This document shows, piece after piece, positions 32,658-45,443 of a DNA stretch of 64,000 nucleotides. The notes beneath the pieces are model-generated. The model was not told where the DNA came from. It saw nothing but the letters and a program-made list of their open reading frames with translations, and did no database searches. The position numbers and the translations under genes were made by a program. Within the stretch, counting starts at the first letter, position 1; the number at the start of each line of letters is the position of its first letter. This stretch comes from Haliotis asinina (taxonomy: Eukaryota; Mollusca; Gastropoda; Lepetellida; Haliotidae). Location: contig NC_090281.1 in the NCBI RefSeq assembly GCF_037392515.1, positions 44,368,645-44,432,644 on the forward strand, read 5' to 3'.

Positions 32658-33420
32658 ATCTCACACTTGTATCCTGAATTGTGTCTAAATTCATAGATTT
32701 ATAGCATATCTAGCTAAATAGCACTGTGTAAAGTTTCAAAGCATAGTATTTGTGAGCAAACACGTTCCTCAAAGTTGGTTTGGATGCCGGCAACAAAGTC
32801 AGTTTCCTAATTTTGATTATCAAAGACATACAATGTGAAAGCGTCCATCAATATACTGATTATATGACGCCATATGTGACGAAAACATGTTTTTATGAAT
32901 GTATTTGTGTCGAGAATAATCAGTTGTTGCAGCTGGCAGCCAGCACTTCGTCACAATTTGCCTAACTCAATATATAGTAACGACGTCCTTTCAGTATCAC
33001 TGAAAACTGAATAAATATTTCAGACCTTGAACACTGTCGCTTGTCTAGAATGACCAAAGGCAAGGCAGTATTGTTACAGAGTATAAATATATACTTATCG
33101 GGGACAGAATATTGGCACATCTAAGCGGGTCATTATCCCAACACCACATGTTGTGTTCGAGATATGGCTATACTGTAATTGTAATATTTTTCAGAAGCAA
33201 AAGTCCATGGCAATACTGTGGATAGTTGCTGTATGCACCTGGTGCAATGATACCATGTATTTGCACTAAAATTGACCGTTTTGCCCATTACTGTACCAAC
33301 TTAGTGACCAGTTGGGAAGGCCGTACGCATGACAGTCACGTGCTAAAGAAGAGTATTGAGCAGCAACACGAACGAACTTGTGGTCTTGGAGCTTTATATT
33401 AATAATTCAGATTTGGATGG

Positions 33421-33469
33421 TGTATGTGTGTGTGTGCGTGCGTGTGTGCGTGCGTGCGTGCGTGCGTGC

Positions 33470-33505
<36 letters not shown>
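33421..33505. repeat. GT/GA microsatellite
   Basis: (TGTGTG/CGTG)n changing to (GA)n, a compound microsatellite. Confidence 0.95.
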
Positions 33506-34169
33506 AATTTTGCAGTAAAGAGCTTTCAGGTCAAATCATTACGTCACGTTTGTACTCTGCGACAAGGAACATCGACATTGAAAGAATGCATGCTGTATAT
33601 TACCAAGCTTCTGTCTGCTGAAAGAAATCGAGCATGACCGTCCCTGTAGATATCGAGTGACCACTGCAGCCCAAGATCGGTACATCGTACTACGCAGCCA
33701 GAGTGCCTGGACGTCTGAGGATATCCGGTACGGAAAAGGTTGAAAGAAACTTAAAGTCTGTTTGTGGACGAGTTATACATGTCTGAACATATAACATTTT
33801 CGTAACAGAGTTCTCGTCTATGCGTTTCTTTTGGGAGACAGTATATAGTCCTGCATACCCCATGTCCAGTGTGTGGAACATGATTCATAAGATCAAGGAC
33901 AAAGCATAAAGAATTGGTGTTCGCGAGACTTTGGCAAACCACTCCTCATCAAGTCACCCAACAAGGAAAGAAACCAGTCATTTGTAACTGTGATAGTGGT
34001 AAGGAATAGAATGGAACGCTTTCTCTTCATGAATTAACACTTACCACACTCATTTGCAGCTAAGATTGATCTCAATATCATAGGACCTTGCCGACTACTG
34101 TCTCTCCGACCCTGGCAGGTATTAAAACCACCATCACCGAACTCCGAAAGTCAGTAACAAATCCTTTGG

Positions 34170-34870
34170 TCTTCGCACAGGAATATAACTAGTTGCTTTC
34201 CACCTACAACAACCGCAGATCCACTTTTACAGATGGATTCAATGATGATGGAAAAGTTGCCAGTGCCACGGTTATTGGTCCCAATGCTGTCTCCTCAAGA
34301 ATTGTCGACAATGGTTCCTATTTCACTGCGGAGACCAAAGCTATCTTTGTGTCTTTAACCTATATTAAGCAGCGGAGCCATTCCAAAAGGTTCCCCATTT
34401 ATACAGGTTCACTACTTTTCCTTAAGTGACTTCAAAATGTCACTTCGCGTCACCCTATCATCCTGGACATTTTAGAACGATCTTTCTGCAGGCCAATGTG
34501 GCATTGTCCTCTGCTGGTTATGGGGTCCTGTACACATAGCAAGAAACACAAATCTGATGCTGCAGCTAAATCAGCACTTGACAAACCGTTATCCACAGTA
34601 CTGATCCTATATTGTGATTTCAAACCCACTATCAAAAGTGATATTAGGGACTAACTGCTAAACACGTGGGACACCCAAATAGGATGAAATACACTTCAGC
34701 AAATTTGAAACCAACAGCAGGTTATACCCACTTGGGTTTTCAGTCAACACGTGATGAGGTACATTTACGAAGATGTATTGTTTTCCCGCGTGAGAGGGCA
34801 TTTCATTGTGAACTACCTGAGAGGGATTGATCTGTATCATATCATATCATATCATATCATATCATATCAT
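34170..34870 (+). mobile_element. LINE remnant with RNase H domain
   Basis: Decayed 3' end of a non-LTR retrotransposon of an RNase H-bearing clade (I/Jockey/Nimb type). STFTDGFNDDGKVASATVIG and NGSYFTAETKAIFVSLTYIK correspond to the YTDGS and FTAE motifs of RNase H. Further on, in other frames, are RHPIILDILERSF and a remnant of the HVGI-GN--AD-AAKSAL block. The (TATCA)n tail at 34835-34870 marks the 3' end. Several frame changes show it is dead; the reverse transcriptase part is not recognised upstream, so it is 5'-truncated. Confidence 0.7.
34835..34870. repeat. (TATCA)n repeat at LINE 3' end
   Basis: About seven TATCA units, fitting the short tandem tail typical of non-LTR elements with RNase H. 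Confidence 0.85.
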
Positions 34871-36805
34871 AATCTGAATGGCGGATTGCGTGTTTTGTAA
34901 TTTCGTGTTTACTGTTTCTGGCTGTGAATAGTAATGTAATGAATCCATTCAAACTTTGTACTTAAATGTGTGCGAATGCATACTTGGTCTCATCGCTATA
35001 TTACTGAAATAACCCCGATGTGGTGCCACTCAAAAGTGGTTGTGTGTATCCTGTATCACGAATGATTTTTTAAGTGGCTACTGAATGTACTGAATTTCCT
35101 ACAAAAAACGCACACAACCCAGTCCCTCATGAATAAAATCTTAAGTCTTTTCATTGTACTGGCCTCCCCGACGACTACTCCAGTCTTTAATGAGCTGCTA
35201 GACGACGCAAAGGCACGTGCAGACTTCGGAATTTATTCCAATCAAAAGGAGAATATTCCAGAGTGATATTCTGATTAATATTGAGGAGGGATAGCACAGA
35301 TAGCCAACACCGCTTGCTTATCTCCTTTACATGGACGGCATCTTGGCAGTATGTAGTCATGTGCATCGAACTCGGATCACAAATCAGTTGAAGCAACGAT
35401 GGGTGCGGAGAGTCACTGGATGGGTGTCCGTGTTTGGCGGCTTGACTCCTGAAACTTTCTAAGACCAGACCTGCCCCACAACGAAGTACATGCATGTGAT
35501 ACACATGTCTCATCTTAGGCAAGTGAGTTTGTTCAAACTGGCCTCTATTCACTCAGCAGAAAATGACTGTTAACAATCTAGCGCCACACAGGCAGCTTGG
35601 GTTATCCGGGGTAATAATAATAATGAGATTGTTAGCGCTATGAGCCTTTATCTACTGAATGGTGTTTAGTGCATTATAAATGCACTTATCATTATGTTTT
35701 ACAGATTAAAGATGGTGTGCAGAAGAAATTGTTCGGGTGATCCGAACAGTCGGGTGATCGGGTAATTCGAACAGAAAGGCTGGCAAGGCTCATCATCAGC
35801 TCCAGGCCCTTGATCCTCTAAACGCAGTGCCTAGTCGAATCCGCCAAGAATTTTCCGGAAAATAGAACTCAACACTGCAGCCTTCTTCATTACCCAGAAG
35901 GGCTGTGCTTCCGGTTGAGAACCCAGGCACTCTCCTGACCTGCAACAGGAGGTTCCACACAAAGGGCACAGAGAACAATGGGGAGTCTGACGACAGCGTA
36001 CTTGCGATACAAGACTTAGTGTGTAATATTAACTCACACTATGCCGTGGCCACGTCTTTATTATCTCGTGCTTTCAACTTATCATCTCATGGCTTAATAT
36101 CTCATGGTCACGCCTTATTATCTCGTTAGCCCCGCCCTAACTGTCTTGTGACCTAGACATATAACTCATGGCTCGTCTTACCTTGTGGCCACACCGTTGC
36201 CTCTCGTGGCCACACCTTACTGTCGATATTTTCTTCCTCATCCGATGTCCATTCTACGGTTCCGTACTTAGTGGCCCGTATTGCAAATCTCGTGCGTTTG
36301 CATGTGTTGTTGATGTGCTATGGACGCCTTGAAACATCACCATTTGATTGTGATTCACAACCACATGCTCACGATATGGTCGGAATCGTGCCACGGATCA
36401 GCTGATATTTATCATGGAAACAGTTTCTTATGAACGTGATTTGAACAATACTCAGGGGAGAGGGGGTGCGCATCAACTGAAATTCAAAGGAACGCATTGG
36501 AAATACTGTATGATTGTGTATTTAATGGGGTATTCATGTTTGGAAATACCTGACAATCCGGTCAGGGCATACATGAACGAGAATCTTGTACATGCGAAAA
36601 TGTATTTACGATGAGCATATGTGTCAAAGGTACAGATTTCTGTGGGAAACATAAAACATACATACATCATGGCATGTATTTCCTATATATTTGTTAGTAT
36701 TTATTTTCACTTTTGACGCAGTGTTGACTATTATTCATCGGGTTGTTTTAACATCCGTGATGGAAGTAGACTTACCTCAAATTCTGATTTTTGTTTCTTT
36801 TGCAG
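34871..36805. other. Intergenic region upstream of STELLO-2
   Basis: It contains the second copy of the dispersed module (about 35395-35535, reverse) and a degenerate roughly 22-bp repeat with TATCTCGTGGCCACACC at 36045-36225. The first exon of STELLO-2 is expected here or just upstream of 36806 and was not identified. Confidence 0.4.
35395..35535 (-). repeat. Dispersed module, copy 2 (unknown family)
   Basis: On the minus strand: CTTCGTTGTGGGGCAGGTC, CTTAGAAAGTTTCAGGAGTC, AAGCCGCCAAACACGGACAC, CCATCCAGTGACTCTCCGC, matching 8520-8610 on the plus strand. Confidence 0.5.
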
Positions 36806-39513
36806 CCAAGAAAACACTGTTTGTGTTATTTGTGTTATCCCAGGTATTTGTAATGTACAAGTACTGGAAGTGGTCACGGGTCAAGTTGGCACAGTGCTGT
36901 CTGCCTGCAGCGCAGCCCCTACTGGGAGTTGTCTTGCAAGCGTATGTATCAAGTTTTCGTTCAATTAACACGAGAGTTCCCAATAACAAACACTTTAAAC
37001 ACGTGTTACCAGTAATCAGCCATCGGAATATAAGTTTTGATCAATATCCATCACTGTTTGTCATCTATGACATTCAACATAACCAAACAAGCTAAGGCAA
37101 CGTTCCAGTAGAACGCCCTATAATGTCGCCTTCCATAACTGTTTTTATCTTATTTTATCATAATGTTAAAAAATTCATGATAAAGTAATAATGATAATGT
37201 TGTTATATGTACCGTAATTCTTTGAAAAGTCTTCACTTTGTAGGTTCTCACTTTGCTGAAAAAGATCACATTAGGTATGCTTGTTATTCAGGAAATCAAA
37301 GGAGAAATGGATAATTACGTCATTCCACACTGGAACTGACGTCATTGACATCCCTGGATGGACGGTATTGTTCCTTGGTGCGACTGATGCAAGTGTATTC
37401 TGCAGGTATTTTTTTATATATTTGTTTGCTAAGTGATACATTTCAGTACATTAACCGAACGCAAGTGTGTTTGCTACCTAATACGCTTCCATTTCATTCC
37501 ATGCATAGTGGTGGCAGTAGGGTGGCAATAGTTAGAGCGTTCGCTCGATTTCTGGTGTCCCCTGTCGTCATATTGCTAAAATATTGCTAACACCCAACTC
37601 ACTCACACACTCCATGAAATCTGATTTTAGTTATCGCATTTCGAAAGGTTAAACATGTTTTGTTATTATTTTTATATATTTTTAACTGAACTAAACTGGT
37701 CAGAAAGATCTCACTCACTTACTCATTTTGAACTAACCATTTCACTTTTATTCTCAACAGACTTTCTGACTGCGTGAGTTTGGATTTAATCGGAAATGAC
37801 ATACAGACACAAGGTGAAGATGATACATGGCTCTCAAAGAAAACACGTGCTTATCTTCACGCCATTTCCCACGGTGCAAAGGTCATATGTGTGGCCCATC
37901 ATCTAGATGCAGGTACGATACAGGTGATACGGAGGACGACAGACAACATGCCTGAATCCGGAATGATGCTGACCTCAAATAAAACTTTCATACGCCCGCA
38001 TGAAATATTCAACAACGTTAAGGGAGAACCAATGAAATACTATGACTTCTTCATTGAGACAAGTCTAAGGGCATTAATCCTGTCTTCGCTCAGTCCCTCA
38101 CAAAGGGAGACAACTCAGGGAAAACAGTCGGGAGACCACGATTTGTATCCACCTGTGTTTCTGCCGGTGAACACGTATACTTTCCTAAGCACCCATGTAA
38201 ACGTCTTCCGGTATGATGCATTCTGGGCACTCCTTCTGAGAGACATCGGAAATGGAGACATGATTATTCAACGTTTATTGTGGGAAATCACAGGTCATGT
38301 GGGAATATATCCAAGTGGCACTTCCGAACGGACAGGCACAACCCCCAGCAAACCAGTGAATATTCCACCTGCATTGTTGTCATGGAAGTGCGCACCTGGT
38401 TTGGAGTATTTAGAATGTTTGGAAAATGTTATGGCTACAATGGCAGAGGAGTTATTAGTCACTGTGCAGGATCTACACCTGGTCAGCAGATGGATTTCAG
38501 AATTGAAATCAATTAAATATAGGCCGCCACAGATGGGCGGACGGGCAGCACACCCACTGAAGAAAGCAACGGTCGGCTTAACCAATACAGGACTGGATAG
38601 GTCATCGGTGAACAGCCAGTCCCATAAACAGTTGCGACAACTGTGTCCCACATCTGTGATAAGGTTTCCCAAAATGGTTATTGATGACATAGCTTTGATA
38701 ATAACATTCAACGTAGGTAAACTGTATTCCAATATCAATATCCTTGAAGCCATGTATCGTCCGTACTTTTCCATTATTATTTACTGCGGGCCAAACCTGA
38801 CGAAGTTCAAACAACACATCGGCGTTCTCAAAACCCCATACTTCGTTTTCATAGAAGCATTTAAAAGAGGTTGGTACTTTATGTTTGAATGCACTGTGGA
38901 GGCCATGAAGCTTAATGTCGGTGTCAAGGGGTTCCTGCAGATTGGGGACGACACATTGATTAACCCTTGGAACATATACACACAACCTCGTGATAAGATC
39001 TGGTTGCACACGGGTTTCAACATGGCAAATGCTTCTCTTGAAGAGCTTGTGCCTCGGTGGGGCTATTGGAAATATAAACCAAATATGTTGGCTGTTATAG
39101 ACGAAATTAGGAACATGTCCCAATTTAAGCCCAGATCATCTTTTGAATCACGATTTCTTTTGAATTATCGAAACAATTCACATAATTTTACATATTTTTT
39201 TATTCAAAGCGCTGATATTATGTACATGCCAATGGCATTCAAACATAACTACACTGTTATGGCTAATTTATTGTTGAAACATGCTGTGATGGTAGAAATT
39301 GGCTTTGTCAATGTAGCTTTCGGGCTTCAAATGTGGGAAAATATTCATTTTGTGAAAACATGTAGTTTATTTGGTCAGCGTAGCAAGTATAGATCATTTT
39401 ACAGTGTGCACAATGTTTACCTCCACCCATTCAAACTGCAGCGCCACCTGGCCAGGGAGTCTGGCAGAGACTTCTTTTGCGAAACTTATCTCAATGACAC
39501 GATTAGAGCTTAG
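36806..39513 (+). CDS. STELLO-like (DUF288) glycosyltransferase, copy 2 (5' partial)
   Basis: Paralogue of the gene at 4680-11236 with the same exon plan and phases: 36806-36941 (membrane anchor KKTLFVLFVLSQVFVMYKYW), 37292-37405 (KWIITSFHTGTDVIDIPGWT) and 37761-39513 (583 residues to the stop), about 666 residues in total. Motifs in order: AYLHAISHGAK at 37848, FRYDAFWALLLRDI near 38208, QRLLWEITGHVGIYP, FNVGKLYSN, MYRPYFSIIIYCGP, FLQIGDDTLINPWNI (GDDT at 38944), then LHPFKLQRHL near the end. The DDxx motif after HGAK is missing, as in copy 1. The initiator exon is unknown; the frame stays open upstream to an ATG at 36760, but the acceptor at 36804-36805 and copy 1 argue that splicing occurs. 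The large last exon is about as long as in copy 1. Confidence 0.83.
37511..37613 (+). repeat. tRNA-headed SINE (family 1), internally deleted
   Basis: Head GTGGCAGTAGGGTGGCAATA joins directly to the body CGATTTCTGGTGTCCCCTGT and tail CACCCAACTCACTCACAC, so the B-box region is missing. In the last intron of STELLO-2. Confidence 0.7.
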
Positions 39514-39536
39514 TCAATATTATATGATGTGGTTAT

Positions 39537-39646
39537 TTGATGTTAAACACCGCACTCAGCAATATTCATTAGTATATTATGGAACGCAAACCAGCATTCA
39601 TTACCAATGATTAACTATATGTAGCCAGTCTGACCACCCCATCCCT
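39537..39646 (-). repeat. SINE family 2, reverse fragment
   Basis: GATGTTAAACACCGCACTCA, GCAATATTCATTAG and GTCTGACCACCCCATCCC are reverse SINE tail and core pieces with an internal deletion, right after the STELLO-2 stop. Confidence 0.6.
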
Positions 39647-39716
39647 ATAATGACATCTGACAGGTTCGCATTGCTAAAGAACAATTCAAATGTATGTATA
39701 TATGTGTGTATGTGTA

Positions 39717-39904
<188 letters not shown>

Positions 39905-40231
39905 CCTTGATTTAAAACCGGTTGTCATCTGCTAACGCGCGTGACTATCGTGACTACCCTTTTAAGGTGCAACATATCATTTCAGTTATGATAATATTTT
40001 AACCGATAACTGGACGGTTTGATTATCATGAAAATAGTATGAAACGAACACTATAAAATATATTCACAATTGAATGTAGTGATTAGGATGTAGTTGTGTA
40101 GTTGTGTGACATATTTCATCTAATAAGGAAAACAGGATTAAGAAGACAGCTATCTTCATTTGAAGTGTGTTTCTGGTAAAGGTTACTATATTTGCCCTAC
40201 CCTCAGTACCTTTACACACATTTTTTTTCTC

Positions 40232-40243
40232 ACCCCCGCCCCC

Positions 40244-40315
<72 letters not shown>
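40232..40315. repeat. C/CT/CA compound microsatellite
   Basis: A poly-C run followed by (CT)n and then (CA)n. Confidence 0.97.
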
Positions 40316-40320
<5 letters not shown>

Positions 40321-41104
40321 AGCGCATAATTCGACGGTTCCGTGTCCATGAGAATGTAATCAGTTAATCCTGCTCAGGTGTATTTCATCTTGAATAATCC
40401 TTGGCCATGCGATGCATCAAATTCAACCAAACATACAGATGCACAAAGACCAATGCCATAACAAGGCTATTCTCCTAGTAATATCAGTATTCGTATTTCG
40501 GAAATTAGATACATGTATAGATCTGGGCATGCAGAAGATGTCCTTCATTTCAAACACGCTCTGCTGATCACAGCTGGTGACTTCATAATACATATTTGGA
40601 ACAAAGCCGTTTACAGCCGACTTGGCAGTGTTCATCTAGGTGAGGCCTGTCAATATTTTAGAGCTGACATTGTATTGTCCAAGATCATCAGCTGAAGAAA
40701 TCAATCAATTGAGCCAATTCCATGATGCGATAACTATTGTGAATTCATTAACTCTCTGCTTGAAGGACAACGTAGTCATGCGACAAAATGAATTCGGGGA
40801 AATGAACGACAGTTGGTATCAATCTAGACTAGGTCACTCACTACGTATATCCATTTCAACATAAGCAAAATCTAACTCAAAACCTCTATCAACGTACATA
40901 GCAACTTCTGTGCTTGTTGAATAGCTGATAGTAATTAAATGCTACCTGACAGTTGGTTCTCTGGGGTACAACTTAGGCAAACACCAGATGATATTGGCGA
41001 CATACATTGTGTTGGTAGTAATAGGATTGAGAATGATCTGCAATCCATATCATGAGACTGACTATGCATTTATTCATTAACCATTCTCACAAGTTCATAA
41101 ATAT

Positions 41105-41232
41105 GTTAGGTCAAAATTGATCTTCAGCAACTCATGCTGTCGTAAGATGGAACTAATGTGACTGGGTAGTCGTTCTTACTTTCTTGTTTATTCCACTTGC
41201 CACGATCGATGCGCATGGTGTATATCACTTTT
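41105..41232 (+). repeat. Degraded SINE family 2
   Basis: Traces such as GATCTTCAGCAACTCATGCT, CGTAAGATGGAACTAATGTG and CGATCGATGCGCATGGTG follow the family 2 order with many changes. Confidence 0.4.
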
Positions 41233-41401
41233 TGTGTAGATCATGGCATATTACATGTACTAAAACTGGGGCCTGCATTTTTTTATGACTTTTAAAATAG
41301 AAGCAATACGTTTATATCAATATTATCTTCTAGTATCTTAGAGCTGTCCATAAACGCAGACACTTAATGTTTTGTATTTAAAGCTATAAGTTTCTGTCGT
41401 C

Positions 41402-41620
41402 TCAGATCCTCTTCAAATATTCTGTGAACTGCAAGTAAGTGAGACTAAACCGTTTCCGTAGACCTTCTTCAACGTCATAGCTGTGTATGTAAACGTCAGT
41501 GTACAGGAAGGCGCAGCTGTAAGCGGTTGAACCTGTTGTGTTCTTCAACATGTGAATGTGGACTTGGAACATACTCCCGTGATCATTTACAACGGCGGTG
41601 GCGTTTAATAACAATCCTAA
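41402..41620 (-). CDS. Possible last exon on minus strand, unrecognised
   Basis: The frame runs after an acceptor-like TTATTAG at about 41621: LLLNATAVVNDHGSMFQVHI, LKNTTGSTAYSCAFLYTDVY, then SYDVEEGLRKRFSLTYLQFT to a stop. Composition is protein-like with two sequons. No partner exon was found upstream on that strand, so this is tentative. Confidence 0.25.
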   Translation of the reverse strand, partial: LGLLLNATAVVNDHGSMFQVHIHMLKNTTGSTAYSCAFLYTDVYIHSYDVEEGLRKRFSLTYLQFTEYLKRI

Positions 41621-44554
41621 TAACGAATAATGATGAAATAGATTTAATCAATTTTTAATTGGATTAAAGTTTGAAAGTTTCAACGTGCACTGTGTATCTA
41701 TTTTTTCTGTACATCAATACCCTGTGGTGTTAACAGAAGGCAGGTTATCACCAAGTACCACGAATTTTAATGTGAAGAGGACATGATGCCGAATCATAGA
41801 ACTTTCTCGGTCGGAACAGAATTTTTCACCACGACTTTGGAGGCATCAAGATGGGTGTTCACTCAGTTATTACTAGAATTGGGTATTACTGTGATATGTG
41901 TCGGCGTATTGCACTATGCATTGCAATGTGTTGTGAAAGTGTAACAGATTGTTTGAGGTAATGAAATCATTCTTTCCTTTCCTTGGAAAGACTGTCATGA
42001 CCCAGATGTGATTTGACAAGAGATCAACTGTTTCCAAATGGAAGACTTCGCCCTACAATTTTGAACTGGAGAAAAAGCGGCGTCCTCCACTTTATATATT
42101 AATACCAGTGTCGATACCGATCTATTTATTTTTTCTGAATGGTTTGAAAGTCATGTAAATGCAATTATATGGCCAATAAACATTTTCAAAACTACTAATG
42201 TATAATAATAAATAGGAAATGTGTATAAAATATGTATTGGTATTATCGAACACCCCTACTTATTACACAAACGTCTTCTTAGTACGATATCGAGCTCAGA
42301 TACTTACACGAACAACCAACCTCAATGGTGAACCGATCCCTTACTAGAAGGTTAGATATGTAGCTTTTGCAAGCACCAAGATCTGATTTTGAATGATACT
42401 TAGGACTGAAACTCGTAAAATGTGAAATCCCAGATTGAGATTTTACGTCCGATTCTTTTAGGTGAAGGGACGCAACTCTGTCATCCTAGTAGAGCAGACG
42501 ACAAGGTATAAGCTGTTATCCCAATGACAAGTTCTAACCTGAGTGTTGAGTCGTGTGTCAATCGCACACTGAAAACAAGTCTATCTGTCATGCGCAGACG
42601 GTCACTACCGTTGCTAGCTCCTTGAGACAAACACTGTCAGTTGTGACGGCCACACGGGACGGACGAGGTCAGTCTTTACTCTTTGTAAGTGGAGAAATGC
42701 TAGACTTTCATGCCACACGGAACTGATTAGGTAGAAGGAAATGAATGGCGAATGTGATTTAACAGCAATCTCAAGAGTTTCTAAGTAACTTAGAGAGCTA
42801 TAGAGAGTTTAACCTCATCTAAACTTTTTTACTGTTATATGTACGGTCATAAGAAAGCAATATACCCTAAAATGGTGTATATATTTTTTTGTTACGTGAC
42901 ATTTCACGCTGCGACAGAATAAAGGTATATGGTGTCTTTGTAATGGCAAAAAAGAAATGTAAGTAATATACCGTTTTTCTTTCTCTGATCAGTGCTTTTT
43001 AATGATTATTTTCATGGCTTGTCTGAAATACATATGCATACCAAATCTTAACATGCTGCCCAAACGAATTAGTTAAAGTTTAAATATGCTGAATGCAGCT
43101 TAAAATAGAATGCCTCACAGAAATCACTATCTTTCAAACGTTACATTGAAATGAAAATGAAATTAGATTTATCATTCTGTGTAATGTTCATACGCAAATG
43201 TTCAATACTCACAAGCTGTCTGGGTGTGTTAACGTAAATCATACAGCTCAATCTTTCCCGCCTGCTGCCTCATGTAGAGATTTGCCCCACCCGGGGTAGA
43301 TCTAATTACATTGATAATGTGATCGACAATGTTTGTTTGCTCGATGTCGATAAGCCCATATTCCCTGGTGACCTAGAACGTGCTTGTGTGTTGTTTTAGA
43401 GTAGCTGTTTCAGTGAGACAAATAGTCGGGAACAGAGACAAACCACACGTACAATGGATGAGTTGCACACTGTATTGCGAACACTATCGATGCATCGCAA
43501 CAACGAATGTGGGGGGTACGATGGGGCTCTGTCTTCCATAGCGACGTGCATACAAGCAAGCACTGATGGTTTGAGAGGGCACCAGTACACGCGTGTTTTA
43601 GAAACGCGTGTGTCTGTTCGTGCGCGCGTACACGTATGTGTTTGAGTGCACAGAGGCACAAGCACACTGAACTGAAACACGTCAACACGAAATCCGATTT
43701 GTAGTGGCTGAAGATAGATAGAATATATGTGGAGAGGGTTAAGAGAATATATTTTAATACCGATTATAGTTAAATATATAGATACAGACAGGCAGACAGA
43801 TAAATACTTAGAGTCAGGTCGATAGAGGCAGGGAGATGTATAGATAGGTAGAGACGGAAACATAAAAGATGGACAGGCAGATCAGTGGATAGCGAGACAG
43901 GCAGATTAATAGGGACAGAGGCATATGGACATGGAAGGAAACCCCGTTATTCAAATATTACTACTTTTGATGAATCACTTGAAAAGCCCTATTTCATACA
44001 TGATCACTAATACATTACTGGGGCAAATCTCGGCACACACAGAAAGTCTGTACTATACAGCGAATGGCGACGCCTCAAACGATTGCGCTAGCCCGCCCCC
44101 TAAATCTACCCAACAGATATGGATGTCGGATACATGCCAAACACCGCAGAATGTGTTAATATCAGTATTGACTGCAATACCGACACGTGTACATAGTTGT
44201 CAATCAATACAGTGTGATTTTAACAGCAACAACATACTGTCATAGTGCTACATTATCAGCTTCCGGCACTCCGATTTCCATCAATAGTTTTCTATTGCGG
44301 TCGAGTGCTGTTTCAACCCACGACATAAAAGGACATAAAAGAACACTCAAACAGGAATTACCAATGTGTATAGATTACCCTCCGCCACAGACGGGTCGTA
44401 TATATTGATTACAGTTCTCTCAGTTATATGTAGATATTAGCTCCGAGTGTTTGACATGGCTTAAGTGGGATGTCTATTGCCAGTCGACTCTATACATTTC
44501 ACCATATAGACAATTTGATACCTTCTTATATGTCTTGCAGTTCATTATGGAAGC

Positions 44555-44735
44555 GTGAGTGAGTGTAGTTTTACGCCACACTCAGCAATATTCCAGCTAT
44601 ATGGCGGCGGTCTGTAAATAATCGAGTCTGGACCAGACAATCCGGTGACATGACCATGGTCAGCCGATATCGACTGTCTCCTCTTACGTCAAGCATGTCT
44701 TGTTGATGATCAATATTCTATCCCCTATTTTCACG
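44555..44735 (-). repeat. SINE family 2, reverse
   Basis: GAGTGTAGTTTTACGCCACA, CTCAGCAATATTCCAGCTAT, ATCGAGTCTGGACCAGACAA, CTCCTCTTACGTCAAGCATG in reverse order of family 2. Confidence 0.75.
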
Positions 44736-45443
44736 GGTTCAGTCATAGCGGAATAATCTCGTAGTTGAAGTGTTCGCTTCTCACGCCATAACAGTTCTAA
44801 CCCTGATCTTCACAGATCTCATTATGGAAAAACATGTGTGCATACACTGCCTATAAATAATCAGCTGGCAGTATATAGATTCAATATGGATTATATGCAT
44901 GCCCAGCTCCGGTTGATATTGTATCGGCCCGGCAGTTTCAAATATCTGCAAACCCTCGTGGCCTTCAGTAACTTATCTGCCTTTTTCAAGTGGAACATTT
45001 TCCTTATTTTTCACGTTATTAACGCTCGGGAATCATCTACGATCCTTTATGTTACCATAACTTACAGTATTTCAGCGCTTTGAGTGCAGGAATATCAACA
45101 CCAGTCTTTCACAAATAAAAATGTCTCTCTGCGCCTTATACAGGCTTCGCTAATTTAATTTGTTGGAACTGAGTGAAATTGTGTACAATGTGGTCTATTT
45201 GAGTTTTTATTAGTTTTACTTTAATAATGGGCCTGCAGATTTCATTCGGGGACTGTAGATTCTAAAGCATTGCAAACATTGTATGCATATGATGTATAAT
45301 ATGTTCTTTGCTATGACAGCGCTTAGTAAAACGATAACAACGATTTCTGATTCCTGTTAAACACTTTGTTCCATGTATAAAATTGATTCTATATACCAAA
45401 CAAAATATATATAACTGGTGTTTTGATTTCTTCTAGAGAAACG

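Larger units (their letters stand above)
29170..33420. other. Intergenic region with exon-like open stretches
   Basis: AT-rich DNA with a CA/CACAC microsatellite (29645-29770). Two open stretches look more protein-like than chance: 30701-30967 and 32481-32657 (separate entries). No repeats of the SINE families were seen here, which is unusual for this window. Confidence 0.4.

Noticed and set aside
38295-39123. Minus-strand reading frames of 159-173 codons opposite STELLO-2
   Set aside because: They are antisense shadows of the strongly supported plus-strand exon, with no splice or family support.
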